Of a stretch of DNA of 64,000 nt, positions 44,853 through 54,120 are shown one piece after another. This stretch comes from a candidate division WOR-3 bacterium (GTDB taxonomy: Bacteria > Hydrothermota > Hydrothermia > Hydrothermales > JAJRUZ01), in contig JBDRZL010000008.1 of the NCBI GenBank assembly GCA_039803925.1, positions 1 to 64,000 of the forward strand, written 5' to 3'. The notes beneath the pieces were generated by a model. The model was given only the letters and a program-made list of their open reading frames with translations. It made no database searches and was not told the DNA's origin. The translations under genes were made by a program, and so were the position numbers. Positions within the stretch are counted from its first letter, which is position 1; each line of letters begins with the position of its first letter.

Positions 44853-45928
44853 AATAACTCTATTTTCTCCTCCTTTAAAATTTCTCTATTTGCAATGATA
44901 TTGTAGCAGGAGCCAAATAAAAAAGAATAAGTTATTCCCGAAGAACCACCATAGGAAATAAGAGGAAGTGGTACACCTGTAACAGGAAGAATTCCAAGAT
45001 TTACAGAAATATGAACAAAAACATTGAAAAATGTAAAAATAACAGTTCCGAGCACATAGGTTTTAAAAAATTCATCTTCTATTAAAAGAGCATTATCAAT
45101 TAGACTTTTAATTAAAACCAAATAAATAAAAATTAAAATAGAGATACCCAAAAATCCTGTTTCCTCTGCAATTAGAGAAAATATAAAGTCCTTTGATAGA
45201 TCTGGTAAAAATTTATATTTAATTTTTCCTTTGCCGATACCAACCCCAAAAATTCCCCCTCTTGATATTGCTATTTTTGCCTGTTTTACCTGGTATACTA
45301 CTTCCCCGCTCCTATAACTTTTTATTCTACTCATCACATAACTTTTTTTTATAAATATAAGGGAAAAAAGTAATAAAGGTAATATAATAAATGCTATTAG
45401 AAAGTATTTGAATTTTATACCTTTGAGGAAAATAAGTGTTCCTGTTACAAATATTATAGAAACTATCATTGAAAAGTGAGGTATAAGGTAAAGAAAGATA
45501 AGGGCAAGTAAAAAATAAGTTAAAAAACCTGATACTCTTAGAGGATTTTTAGGCTCACTTAAAAAATTGGAAATCTGAAGTAAAAATCCAATTTTAAATA
45601 TTTCTGAAGGTTGTATTGTGAAATCATAAAATGTAATCCATCTGTATGTATTTTTTATTGAGATATCCAAAATAATTGGAACTAATAGGAAAAATAAAAG
45701 TGACCAGCTTATTAAAAATCTTGTACTTTTGAGAAAAGATAAAGGAATAATAATTCCCATAAGAAAGGAAATCACATTTAAAATATTTCTTGAAAGAATT
45801 TTTAAAATTGTTTCAAGAAAAACTTTTTCACCCTTAAATATCCAGGAATAAAAATTAGAGGAGAAAAGAAAGATAAAGGATAAAAGAGATAGTATAAAAA
45901 CCGATAAAATTAAATTTCTTTCACCCAT
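44834..45928 (-). CDS. ftsW: Peptidoglycan polymerase FtsW (SEDS family)
   Basis: FtsW polymerises lipid II for septal peptidoglycan together with FtsI. The 364 residues have about ten membrane spans, a central YKNTYRWI-like region near 92-99 (RWI of SEDS proteins), GVGIGKGKIKYKFLPDLSKDFIFSLIAEE blocks near 223-251 and the C-terminal GVPLPLISYGGSSG (about 318-331), which is the family signature. RodA is the alternative name, but its place between murD and murG supports FtsW. Confidence 0.93.
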   Translation of the reverse strand: MGERNLILSVFILSLLSFIFLFSSNFYSWIFKGEKVFLETILKILSRNILNVISFLMGIIIPLSFLKSTRFLISWSLLFFLLVPIILDISIKNTYRWITFYDFTIQPSEIFKIGFLLQISNFLSEPKNPLRVSGFLTYFLLALIFLYLIPHFSMIVSIIFVTGTLIFLKGIKFKYFLIAFIILPLLLFSLIFIKKSYVMSRIKSYRSGEVVYQVKQAKIAISRGGIFGVGIGKGKIKYKFLPDLSKDFIFSLIAEETGFLGISILIFIYLVLIKSLIDNALLIEDEFFKTYVLGTVIFTFFNVFVHISVNLGILPVTGVPLPLISYGGSSGITYSFLFGSCYNIIANREILKEEKIELLWSRYS

Positions 45929-47166
45929 CTTTTAAAATCCTCACCACGTTCTGCATAGTTTTTATACTGATCAAAACTTGATAGTCCCGGAGAGAAAAGA
46001 ACAATGTCTCCTTTAACAGAACTTCTTTTTGCCTCATAAACCGCATCCTTTACAGTTTTGACTCTTTTTATCTCTTTTAAGCCACTTAAATTATTTTCAA
46101 GAAATTCACCAGCTTCTCCATAAAGAATTATTTTTTTAACCTTCTTTTTAACTTCCTCTTTTATTGTATCAAAGGAAATATTTTTATTTTTCCCGCCAAG
46201 TATAAGAATTATATTTTTGCTGTTAAAAGATTTTAAAGCATAAAGAACAGAATGGGGGTTTGTAGATTTTGAATCATTAATCCATAAAATATCATTTTCC
46301 TTTTTAACAATTTCAAGGCGATGAGGTAGTGGTTTTAATTTTTTTAAAATTAGAGCAATTTTTTCCTTATTTATACCCATAAGATAACTTACTAAAATGG
46401 AAAAAGCTAAATTATACTTATTTCCAGGACCTATGAAATTTTCAAACTCATCTTCTATTATTTCTCTTTTGTCAAAAAGATTAATCATAAATTTTCCTTG
46501 TGAGTAATAAATTCCATTTACTTTTTCTCTTAAAGATACATAAAGGATATTGATATTATTCTTTTTTATATCTTTTAAATTTTCATCCTCATAATTCAAA
46601 ATTAGATAATCACCTTCTCCCATATTTTTGAAAATCTTTAATTTGGATTTTTTATATTCTTCAAAGGAATTATGGGAATCAAGATGATCTTCTGAAATAT
46701 TTAAAATACAGGCGATATCAGGTTTAAATCTTTTTATAAATTGAAGCTGAAAACTTGAAACTTCAAGAACAAAAATACCATCTCTATAATAGAGATCAGT
46801 TAAGGGTTTTCCTATATTTCCTCCAAGAAATACTTTCTTATCTTTTAAATTTTCTTTTAGTATATTGTATATAAGTTGTGTAGTTGTTGTTTTACCGTTT
46901 GTTCCTGTTATTGCAATTATTTTTCCATTTATTAAATTAAAGCCAAATTCAAGTTCTGGTATTATAGTTTTATTGTTCTTTATCAAGTTTCTGAATTGAT
47001 GATGATTTAAAGGTATTCCCGGTGATAATATAATTCTATCAAATAAAGTTAAAAGATGCTCATTCTGGAATTTTTTATCTATTACAAAGGGTTTTAATCC
47101 TTCTTTTAACATAAAGGAGAAAACAGATTTTCCAGAAGAACCGAATCCCCAGATTGCGTTTTTCAT
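45910..47166 (-). CDS. murD: UDP-MurNAc-L-alanine--D-glutamate ligase
   Basis: MurD adds D-glutamate to the murein precursor. The 418 residues show a short N-terminal nucleotide-binding domain (IWGFGSSGKSVFSF), the ATP site AITGTNGKTTTTQLIY (about 88-103), EVSSFQLQFI (about 135-144), NISEDHLDSH (about 155-164) and WINDSKSTNPHSVLYAL (about 285-301). The N-terminal domain is somewhat shorter than in E. coli MurD. The start overlaps mraY by four bases, and the end overlaps ftsW by 19. Confidence 0.95.
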   Translation of the reverse strand: MKNAIWGFGSSGKSVFSFMLKEGLKPFVIDKKFQNEHLLTLFDRIILSPGIPLNHHQFRNLIKNNKTIIPELEFGFNLINGKIIAITGTNGKTTTTQLIYNILKENLKDKKVFLGGNIGKPLTDLYYRDGIFVLEVSSFQLQFIKRFKPDIACILNISEDHLDSHNSFEEYKKSKLKIFKNMGEGDYLILNYEDENLKDIKKNNINILYVSLREKVNGIYYSQGKFMINLFDKREIIEDEFENFIGPGNKYNLAFSILVSYLMGINKEKIALILKKLKPLPHRLEIVKKENDILWINDSKSTNPHSVLYALKSFNSKNIILILGGKNKNISFDTIKEEVKKKVKKIILYGEAGEFLENNLSGLKEIKRVKTVKDAVYEAKRSSVKGDIVLFSPGLSSFDQYKNYAERGEDFKRWVKEI

Positions 47167-48239
47167 CTGATTTTCAAAGTGCTTACTGCTATAAGAGAAA
47201 AAATTAATGATATTATCCAGAATCTTACCACAATTTTTGGTTCAGAAAGTCCCTTTCTTTCAAAATGATGATGGATAGGTGCAATTAGAAATACTCTTTT
47301 TCCGAATCTTCTATAAGAAAATACCTGTATCATAACACTTAAAGTTTCTATAACAAGAACAAAACCTGCAATTGGTAAAAGAAGTTCATGTTTAATAAGA
47401 GCAGCCATTGATGCAATTCCTCCTCCAATTGCGTGAGAGCCTGTATCCCCCATAAAAATTTCAGCAGGATATGAATTGAACCATAAAAAACCAATTGTTG
47501 AACCGAGAAGAGCTGAGCCGAATACAGATATTTCCCAGGATTTTGGTATAAAGAGAACATTTAAATAGTTTGCTAATTTGAAATGTCCTCCTATATAAGC
47601 AAGAACTATGAAAGCAAAAATAATAGGAGCTGCAACACCTGCTGCAAGACCGTCAAGTCCGTCTGTTAAGTTAACTGAATTTATTGTACCAAGATACACG
47701 AAAAATATTAAAAAGGGGTAAAAAAAATCAAGGGAGAGAAGTATATTTTTGAAGAAGAGCATCTGTGTTTTAAACCTGATTTCAGGGCTGTAAATAAAGA
47801 AATAAAAGGAAATAAAAATTAAGGTAACAATAACTTGTAATAAAAATTTAGGAACTTGGTTAAGTCCTTTTCTGTTTTTAGTTTTTCTTATATCATCAAG
47901 AAATCCTACAAAAGAAAAACCCAAGAAGGAAAGAAGTGCAGCATAAATAAAGGGATTTTTAAGATCAGCCCAAAGTAAAAGGGAAATTATTACACTTATA
48001 ACAATTATTAATCCTCCTGATGTAGGTGTCCCCTCCTTTTTTCTATGATGTTCAGGAACATCTACCTTTATTTTTTCTCTTAAGTTAAATTTTTTTGAAA
48101 GCTTTAGATAGTAAGGCATTATAATAATAGTGAGTAAGAAAGAAGTAACAGCAGCATAGGCAGCTCTGAATGTGACATATCCAAATAAATTAAAGGGAGT
48201 CCATAAATTTTTAAGAGGATATAAAAATTCAAGGAACAT
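47163..48239 (-). CDS. mraY: Phospho-MurNAc-pentapeptide transferase MraY
   Basis: MraY makes lipid I by moving phospho-MurNAc-pentapeptide onto undecaprenyl phosphate. The 358-residue membrane protein has about ten spans and the family blocks KKEGTPTSGGLIIV (about 67-80), FLGFSFVGFLDDIRKTKNRKGL parts near 104-125 (catalytic Asp pair in FLDD), NLTDGLDGLAAG (about 190-201) and the C-terminal APIHHHFERKG (about 320-330) that binds the UDP moiety. Confidence 0.96.
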   Translation of the reverse strand: MFLEFLYPLKNLWTPFNLFGYVTFRAAYAAVTSFLLTIIIMPYYLKLSKKFNLREKIKVDVPEHHRKKEGTPTSGGLIIVISVIISLLLWADLKNPFIYAALLSFLGFSFVGFLDDIRKTKNRKGLNQVPKFLLQVIVTLIFISFYFFIYSPEIRFKTQMLFFKNILLSLDFFYPFLIFFVYLGTINSVNLTDGLDGLAAGVAAPIIFAFIVLAYIGGHFKLANYLNVLFIPKSWEISVFGSALLGSTIGFLWFNSYPAEIFMGDTGSHAIGGGIASMAALIKHELLLPIAGFVLVIETLSVMIQVFSYRRFGKRVFLIAPIHHHFERKGLSEPKIVVRFWIISLIFSLIAVSTLKIR

Positions 48240-49512
48240 TTATTACACCCTCCAAAATTTTTTCCATTTCCATTTTCCTTGAACCTTTTATTACAATCAG
48301 AACGTTTCTCTCTAAGATCTCTTTTAATTTTTCTTTCATTTTATTTTTGTCAGTATAATGGGAGGAAAAAAGACCCAATTTTTCACTTTCTTCTGAAGTA
48401 AATCTTGAGTATTCTCCAAAGGTAAAAACAGCATTATAATTTTTTGCTTTTAAAATTCTCGCTATTTCCCTGTGATAAAACTCTGAATATTCACCAAGTT
48501 CTAACATATCTCCCATAAAAAGATATTTTTCCTTTTTATTGAAAAAGGTTCCAGTTTTTATTGCATCTTCCATGGAAAGGGGATTTGCATTATAGGCATC
48601 AAGAATTATTGTGGCATCCTTATAATTTATTAACTGCATTCTGAGTTCAGGGAATTTAAAATCATCAAATATATCTTCACTTATGTTAAGTTTAAGTAGA
48701 AAAGAGGTTTTTAAAGCTGAGAGTGCATTTTCTACCATACCAAAACTTGGTACATTTATTCTGAAGGTGAAATCATTTTTATAGATAAAGTATTTACCAT
48801 CCCATTTTAAACTTTTTTCTTTAACCTCATAATATACTATTTTTGCTTTTGTTTTTATTAGATGAATGTAAGGTGAATTTTTATTAACAACCAAAAAACT
48901 CTCAGATGACAATTTTTCAAAAAGTTTTGATTTTTCTTCTGCAACTTTTTCAATATTTTTAAGTCCTTCAAGATGTCCTGGACCTATTTTTGTTAAAATT
49001 CCTAAATCAGGTTTTATAATTTCACGAAGTTCCTCCATTTCACCTTCTTTATTTATCCCTGCTTCCATTATTATATAATCAGTTTCAAGAGGTGCATTTA
49101 AAAGTGTTAAGGAAGCACCGATGAAATTGTTATAGCTTTTTGGAGATGGAAAATTTCTCCTGTTATTTTTATTCATTATATGTGATAACATGAACTTTAA
49201 AGTGGTTTTTCCAACAGTTCCTGTAATTGCAATAATTTTCCCCTTTAAATTTTTTCTCCTTTCTTTTGCAAGTTCAATTAAAAATTTGAGAGTATCTTCA
49301 ACAAAAATTATTTTTTCATTTTTGAATCTGTTTTCAAATTCTTTTGGTAAAATAGCAAGTTTAGCTCCCCTTTTTAGTGCATCCTCTACAAAATAAGCTC
49401 CATGAGTTTTTTCTCCTTTCAAAGCAAAAAATATATCACCCTCTTTAATTTCCCGAGAGTCAATTTTTACAGATTTTAAATCTTTTAAAATTTTTTCAAT
49501 TAATCCTTTCAT
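48229..49512 (-). CDS. murF: UDP-MurNAc-tripeptide--D-Ala-D-Ala ligase
   Basis: MurF adds the D-Ala-D-Ala dipeptide. The 427 residues include SREIKEGDIFFALKG (about 19-33), the ATP-binding AITGTVGKTTLKFML (about 94-108), MEAGINKEGEMEEL (about 147-160), GPGHLEGLKNIE (about 173-184) and the C-terminal ILDAYNANPLSMEDA (about 291-305). The GNxxG-type P-loop reads TVGKTT rather than the TNGKTT of its sister ligases, which is common in MurF. It overlaps murE and mraY. Confidence 0.95.
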   Translation of the reverse strand: MKGLIEKILKDLKSVKIDSREIKEGDIFFALKGEKTHGAYFVEDALKRGAKLAILPKEFENRFKNEKIIFVEDTLKFLIELAKERRKNLKGKIIAITGTVGKTTLKFMLSHIMNKNNRRNFPSPKSYNNFIGASLTLLNAPLETDYIIMEAGINKEGEMEELREIIKPDLGILTKIGPGHLEGLKNIEKVAEEKSKLFEKLSSESFLVVNKNSPYIHLIKTKAKIVYYEVKEKSLKWDGKYFIYKNDFTFRINVPSFGMVENALSALKTSFLLKLNISEDIFDDFKFPELRMQLINYKDATIILDAYNANPLSMEDAIKTGTFFNKKEKYLFMGDMLELGEYSEFYHREIARILKAKNYNAVFTFGEYSRFTSEESEKLGLFSSHYTDKNKMKEKLKEILERNVLIVIKGSRKMEMEKILEGVINVP

Positions 49513-50963
49513 GATTTTTCCTCAAGTATTTCAATAACAACATCCTTATCTTTAAAGGGAATTTTTTCTCCCTTTATTTCCATGTAGTCCTCATGACCTT
49601 TACCTGCAATTAAAATAATATCACCTTTTTCAGCCATTTCTATCCCTTTTTTTATTGCTTTTCTTCTGTCCGGTTCAATTATTACTTTATCAATTTCGCC
49701 CTCAGGAATTCCTTTTTTAATATCCTCTATGATTTTGATGGGGTCTTCAAATCTTGGGTTATCATTTGTAAGAATCAGTATATCAGTATATTCTGAGGCA
49801 ATTCTTCCCATCATGGGTCTTTTTTCCTTGTCCCTGTTGCCTCCTGCTCCAAAAATAGTAATAAGCTTTTTAGGATGTAAACTTTTTAATGTTTCAAGAG
49901 AAGCATTTAAAGCATCAGGTGTATGTGCGTAATCTATGTATATATAGAATCCCTTTTTAGAATGAATTTTTTCAAGCCTTCCTTCAATTCCTTCAAATTC
50001 AGTTAAAGGTTTTAAAAAATCCTCTTCTTTAAATCCGAGTTCTTTAAGCATTGCAAAAACAGCACATATGTTATAGGCATTAAATTTACCTATAAGTTTT
50101 GTTTCAAAATCTATTTCTCTTTTATTATACTCAATTTTCAATCCCATACCTTGAGAAGATATGTATTTGATAAAAATTCTGTAATCTAATTCTTCAAGAT
50201 AAAATCCATAACTTTTTTTATTTATATTATCAATTTCTTCAAAGATTCTTTTTCCGTATGGATTTTCAACATTGATAATAGCCGGTGCATTTTTATCTAA
50301 AAGATAAAAAGCCTTTTTCTTTGCCTGGTAATAATTTTCCATTGTTTTATGGAAATCAAGATGGTCCCTTGTTATTCCAGTATATATAAGTCCCTCTAAG
50401 GTAATATCATAAATTCTCTTTTGTTCAAGACCATGGGATGTAACTTCCATAAAAAGGTAATCTATTTTTTCTTTCTCCATCTCCTTAAAAATTCTGTAAA
50501 GATAAGTTGCAGGAGGTGTTGTGTAACCTTTGAAAATTATTTTATCTTTTACTCTTGAACTTAATGTTCCTATTACCCCATTTTTAATTCCGAGTTTATC
50601 AAAAACAAAAGAAAGGTAATTGGTTATTGTTGATTTTCCATTTGTTCCTGTAACACCTATGATTTTAAATTTAGGTTTTGAATAAAACCTTTGCAGAATC
50701 TTATGCATTGTTTCATAAACATCTTCTGTAATAAACTGAGGCACATGAATTTCATTTATTTTTTCATCTGTTACAATACAAATTGCCCCCTTTTCTATTG
50801 CTTCTTTTATAAAATTTTTTCCGCTTGTTTTTGTTCCCTTTAAAGTAATAAACACGTAATTTTTTTCTACCTCTTTTGAATTTTCTGATATACCTTTTAC
50901 TTCTTCATTTTTAAAGTTTATAAACTCTCCTTTTAAATTTTTGAATAAATCTTTAAGGTTCAT
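49509..50963 (-). CDS. murE: UDP-MurNAc-dipeptide--diaminopimelate/lysine ligase
   Basis: MurE adds the third stem residue. The 484 residues show the N-terminal KNYVFITLKGTKTSG (about 34-48), GVTGTNGKSTITNYLSF (about 106-122), TTPPATYLY (about 152-160), EVTSHGLEQKR (about 178-188) and the C-terminal TNDNPRFEDPIKII (about 404-417). The DNPR motif favours meso-diaminopimelate as the amino acid added, so the wall is probably of the DAP type. It overlaps ftsI by 11 bases and murF by four. Confidence 0.95.
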   Translation of the reverse strand: MNLKDLFKNLKGEFINFKNEEVKGISENSKEVEKNYVFITLKGTKTSGKNFIKEAIEKGAICIVTDEKINEIHVPQFITEDVYETMHKILQRFYSKPKFKIIGVTGTNGKSTITNYLSFVFDKLGIKNGVIGTLSSRVKDKIIFKGYTTPPATYLYRIFKEMEKEKIDYLFMEVTSHGLEQKRIYDITLEGLIYTGITRDHLDFHKTMENYYQAKKKAFYLLDKNAPAIINVENPYGKRIFEEIDNINKKSYGFYLEELDYRIFIKYISSQGMGLKIEYNKREIDFETKLIGKFNAYNICAVFAMLKELGFKEEDFLKPLTEFEGIEGRLEKIHSKKGFYIYIDYAHTPDALNASLETLKSLHPKKLITIFGAGGNRDKEKRPMMGRIASEYTDILILTNDNPRFEDPIKIIEDIKKGIPEGEIDKVIIEPDRRKAIKKGIEMAEKGDIILIAGKGHEDYMEIKGEKIPFKDKDVVIEILEEKS

Positions 50964-52446
50964 ATAAAGCTACCTCTTTTATAAGTAAAATTTCTTCAAC
51001 AATTTTTTTGAACATTTCTGGTATAATTTCAGAGGAAAACCTTACATTCTGTGGTTCATCAAGACCGAGATATATTAAATATTCTGGATTTTCTTCCGGA
51101 AAAAAACCAACAAAACTCATTACAGAAAGTTCGTTTGAATATTTTCCATTGATTACCTTCTGTGAAGTTCCGGTTTTGCCGCAAATACTTAACCCTTCAA
51201 TTTTTGCTTTTTTACCGCTTCCTTCTTCAACAACTTTTCTTAAAAAACTTTTTATTATCAAACATTCCTCTTTATTAAAGATTTTTCTTGTTATGATTTT
51301 GCTATTAAATTCTTTAAAGTTTTTTTCATCCTTGATTCCCTTAACAAGCACAGGGTGAAGCAAATACCCGTTATTTGCTATTGCAGAATAAAAGAGAGCA
51401 ATCTGGATTGGACTTACAAGTAATCCCTGGCCAAAGGAAAAAGTTAATAAATCAACTTTTGTTAATTTTTTCTTTTTTTCAATCAATCCACTACTTTCAC
51501 CTGGGAATAAAATACCTGTTGGGTTCCCAAATCCGCATCTATATGCAAAATTTATAAGTTCCTCCATTTTTAATCTTTCTGCTACTTTTGAAATTCCTAT
51601 ATTTGAAGAATTAACAATTATTTCCTCAAGGGTGTAGTAATTTTTTTTCTTCTTTTCAATTTCTGGGTCATTGATAATAACATCTTTTATTATTATTGGT
51701 TTGGAAACGTCAAATAACTCATTTAGTTTTACTAAAGAATTTTTTATTGCATATATAGCTGTAAGTGGTTTAAAGACTGACCCCGGTTCAAAGAGGTACT
51801 GGATATTATTATTTCGGAAGCTTTCCTCGTTAAATTTATAATAATTTTCTGGGTCGAAAAAAGGATAAGAGGATAAGGCAAGAATTTCACCGTTTGATGG
51901 ATTTATAACGCAAGCCCAACCTTTTTTAGCACCATACTTTTCGGCGTAATCTTTAAGAATTTTTGAGCAGATTTTTTGTATTCTTATGTCAATTGTTAAA
52001 ATAATATCCTTTCCATTTTCAGGTAAGATTATTTTGCTTTCAGGAAGTTTGCTATATTTACCGTCTGCTGTTCTAAAAAGTTCAATCATTCCGTCTTTTC
52101 CTTTAAGGATGTTATCAAATTCAAATTCAATACCTTCTAACCCTCTATCTTCTGAATTAACAAATCCAATTAAGTTAGATGTAATAAAGCCAAAGGGATA
52201 TTTTCTTGTCCATTCATCATCCTTTATTATTGAAATGGCAAGTGGTATAAGATTTCTATCATAAATATCACCTCTTTTTGCTTTGATTTTTTTAATTCTT
52301 ATAAATTCCTTTTCTCCTTCTTCTTCATAAATTCTTCCCTGGGGTAAGATCTGAAAGTTTATAGCCTTATAAAAAATTAAAAAGAATGAGACTAAAATTA
52401 TATTTTTAAAAATTTTAATTCTGAAAGTTTCTTTATTTTTCAACAT
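50953..52446 (-). CDS. ftsI: Septal penicillin-binding protein FtsI (PBP3 type)
   Basis: FtsI is the class B transpeptidase that cross-links septal murein. The 497 residues have an N-terminal membrane helix (about 12-30), the non-catalytic domain with KRGDIYDRN (about 57-65), and a transpeptidase domain with SVFK (catalytic serine, about 225-228), SSN (about 280-282) and CGKTGTSQKV (about 423-432). No PASTA domains follow. A start at 52470 is possible; the ATG at 52446 is preferred because of an AAAGGA site upstream and a smaller overlap with ftsL. Confidence 0.93.
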   Translation of the reverse strand: MLKNKETFRIKIFKNIILVSFFLIFYKAINFQILPQGRIYEEEGEKEFIRIKKIKAKRGDIYDRNLIPLAISIIKDDEWTRKYPFGFITSNLIGFVNSEDRGLEGIEFEFDNILKGKDGMIELFRTADGKYSKLPESKIILPENGKDIILTIDIRIQKICSKILKDYAEKYGAKKGWACVINPSNGEILALSSYPFFDPENYYKFNEESFRNNNIQYLFEPGSVFKPLTAIYAIKNSLVKLNELFDVSKPIIIKDVIINDPEIEKKKKNYYTLEEIIVNSSNIGISKVAERLKMEELINFAYRCGFGNPTGILFPGESSGLIEKKKKLTKVDLLTFSFGQGLLVSPIQIALFYSAIANNGYLLHPVLVKGIKDEKNFKEFNSKIITRKIFNKEECLIIKSFLRKVVEEGSGKKAKIEGLSICGKTGTSQKVINGKYSNELSVMSFVGFFPEENPEYLIYLGLDEPQNVRFSSEIIPEMFKKIVEEILLIKEVALYEP

Positions 52447-52654
52447 AGTATTTTTCCTTTTCTGAATCAAAGAATAAAGCTTTTAAAAATTCCATTTTTT
52501 TATTAATTGCTCTATATTCCAGCTCAAGAAGTTCTTTTTCCCTTTTATATACTTCCTTTGATTTTTCTATTACTTTACCTCTTATGAAAAGTAAAAGGAA
52601 AAGGTAAAGGAATAATATTAAAATTAATGTTCCTCTTTTAATCTTTTTTTTCAT
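52433..52654 (-). CDS. ftsL: FtsL-like bitopic division protein
   Basis: The 73-residue protein has a short basic N-terminus, one membrane helix (about 9-26, LILILFLYLFLLLFIRG) and a charged coiled coil (about 30-65) that begins VIEKSKEVYKREKELLELEY. This plan and its position between rsmH and ftsI are those of FtsL, which joins DivIC/FtsB and FtsQ in the division complex. FtsL sequences are poorly conserved, so the name depends on context. It overlaps rsmH by four bases. Confidence 0.75.
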   Translation of the reverse strand: MKKKIKRGTLILILFLYLFLLLFIRGKVIEKSKEVYKREKELLELEYRAINKKMEFLKALFFDSEKEKYYVEK

Positions 52655-53538
52655 ATTCTTTCCCCTGCCCTCAGTTTACATGAATTGCAATTTGGTTTTT
52701 CTTTTATTTCTTTTTCTGAGGGTGTAAGTGGTTTTTTAGTAATAACTTTAAAAGAAGTAGTTTTTAAAAAGTTTTTTATTATTCTATCTTCAAGAGAGTG
52801 ATATGTAAGAAATACAGCTATTCCACCTGATTCCATTATTTGAGGTAAAAAGGAAAGAGTTTTTTTGATGTTTTCAATTTCTTTATTTATCCATATTCTG
52901 AAAGCCTGGTATACTTTTTGCAATATTTTTTCTTTATTGTATTTTATATTTTTTAAAATTATTTTGTTAAATTCATCAGTGTATTTTACTTCTTTTTCCT
53001 TTATTCCTTTATAAATGTTAAGAGAAACTTTTTTATAATTTTTTAATTCACCATATTCTTTAAGGATAGATTCAATTTCTTTAAGAGTGAGTTTTTTCAA
53101 TTTTTTATAAAGTTCTTCATTTTCGTATGGATTATATCTCATATCAAGGATTTCCTTTCTTTTGAAGGTAAATCCCCTGTTTGAGGAAGATACATGGTAG
53201 AAGGATAGACCAAAATCAAATATTATTCCATCAATTTTATTAGTTCTCTCTTTTTCTAAAACTTCCGGTATTTCTGTGAAGCTGTTATTGAAGATTTTGA
53301 AATTTTTGAAATTTTCAAAAGTTTTTTTCCCTCTTTCATAGAGGAAAGGGTCTTTTTCAAAGGCAAAAAGTTTACCTTTAGTTTTTTTAAGTATTTCAAT
53401 AGAATGTCCTCCTGTTCCAAAGGTGGCATCAACAATAATTTTTTTATTTTCAGGTTTTAAAATTTCAATAACTTCCTTTATCATACAGGAAGGATGTATT
53501 TTTATTTCAGAATTTGAAATTACCGAAGTATTCGTCAT
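52651..53538 (-). CDS. rsmH: 16S rRNA (cytosine-1402-N4) methyltransferase RsmH
   Basis: RsmH (MraW) methylates N4 of C1402 in the decoding region of 16S rRNA. The 295 residues start with the KIHPSCMIKEVIEIL segment corresponding to the family HxPVLLxEV, then motif I IVDATFGTGGHSIEIL (about 35-50), FDFGLSFYHVSSSNRGFTF blocks (about 107-125, DxGxSxxQ region), YHSLEDRIIKNFL (about 251-263) and a C-terminal CNSCKLRAGERI. The ATG at 53538 has a GAGGAAAT site and overlaps mraZ by 32 bases. Confidence 0.95.
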   Translation of the reverse strand: MTNTSVISNSEIKIHPSCMIKEVIEILKPENKKIIVDATFGTGGHSIEILKKTKGKLFAFEKDPFLYERGKKTFENFKNFKIFNNSFTEIPEVLEKERTNKIDGIIFDFGLSFYHVSSSNRGFTFKRKEILDMRYNPYENEELYKKLKKLTLKEIESILKEYGELKNYKKVSLNIYKGIKEKEVKYTDEFNKIILKNIKYNKEKILQKVYQAFRIWINKEIENIKKTLSFLPQIMESGGIAVFLTYHSLEDRIIKNFLKTTSFKVITKKPLTPSEKEIKEKPNCNSCKLRAGERI

Positions 53539-53947
53539 AGTTTATTTCCTCTTTTACTTTTTCAATGGTTTCTTCATATCTTGCAGGGTCCCATATTTCA
53601 ATCCATGCAAACATTCTTACAAATCTACATTCCCTTTTTATTCCAGCGTATTCAGCAAGATGCCCTGGTATAAGGATTCTTCCATGGTTATCAAATTCTG
53701 TTTCAACAGCATCACCAAGTAAAAGCCTCATAAGGGTTCTGTTTTTGAAATCTCCTACACCTTTTTCCCTGAAGGCATTTTCAAAATTTTTCCATTCCCT
53801 TTCAGAAAAGACCCATATACATTTTTCAGGTCCTCTTGTTAAAATTATTTTACCATTTCCATCAGGGGAGAGCGCCTTACGCAAATCATGGGGGAAGGAA
53901 ACTCTCCCTTTTTCATCAACCGGATTAATTCGGTTATTCCTTCCCAC
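53507..53947 (-). CDS. mraZ: Transcriptional regulator MraZ
   Basis: MraZ is the AbrB-fold regulator of the dcw cluster, which it represses by binding TGGGA repeats. Two MraZ domains are seen, with VDEKGRVSFPHDLR (about 10-23) and ILIPGHLAEYAGI (about 91-103). A longer frame begins at 54001, but it would overlap the promoter and operator. The GTG at 53947 puts the DEKGR motif at residue 11, as in other MraZ proteins, so I chose it, with only a weak ribosome site. It is the first gene of the 28-kb minus-strand run. Confidence 0.9.
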   Translation of the reverse strand: MGRNNRINPVDEKGRVSFPHDLRKALSPDGNGKIILTRGPEKCIWVFSEREWKNFENAFREKGVGDFKNRTLMRLLLGDAVETEFDNHGRILIPGHLAEYAGIKRECRFVRMFAWIEIWDPARYEETIEKVKEEINYDEYFGNFKF

Positions 53948-53956
53948 TTTTTCCCA
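53942..53956 (-). promoter_or_regulatory. MraZ-box direct repeats
   Basis: On the minus strand TGGGA occurs twice with a 10-bp period (53952-53956 and 53942-53946) and an identical AAAAG spacer, as in known MraZ operators. The second box overlaps the chosen GTG start of mraZ. A third copy is not visible. The site lies just after the predicted transcription start, where bound MraZ could block transcription and perhaps translation. Confidence 0.75.
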
Positions 53957-53972
53957 CTTTTTGACACCAAAG

Positions 53973-54001
53973 ATTATAAGATAATGGTATAAAATTGTCA
54001 A
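53973..54001 (-). promoter_or_regulatory. Consensus sigma-70 promoter of the dcw run
   Basis: On the minus strand TTGACA (53996-54001) and TATAAT (53973-53978) are separated by exactly 17 bases, a full match to the sigma-70 consensus. Transcription should begin near 53966, giving a leader of only about 19 nt before the GTG of mraZ. It is the strongest promoter I see in the window. Confidence 0.8.
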
Positions 54002-54120
54002 GGATTTGTGGAAAATTATGTGGAAAACTTAAAAGTTTGAATGCTTTTTTGTAAAAAATTGCTCTCTTAGAGTTTGTTTTTAAAATAAGAACTTTTTTAA
54101 TTTTTTTTCGTCTAATTAAT

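Noticed and set aside
53948-54001. Longer MraZ beginning at 54001
   Set aside because: The extension overlaps a perfect promoter and MraZ boxes and places the DEKGR motif 18 residues too late.
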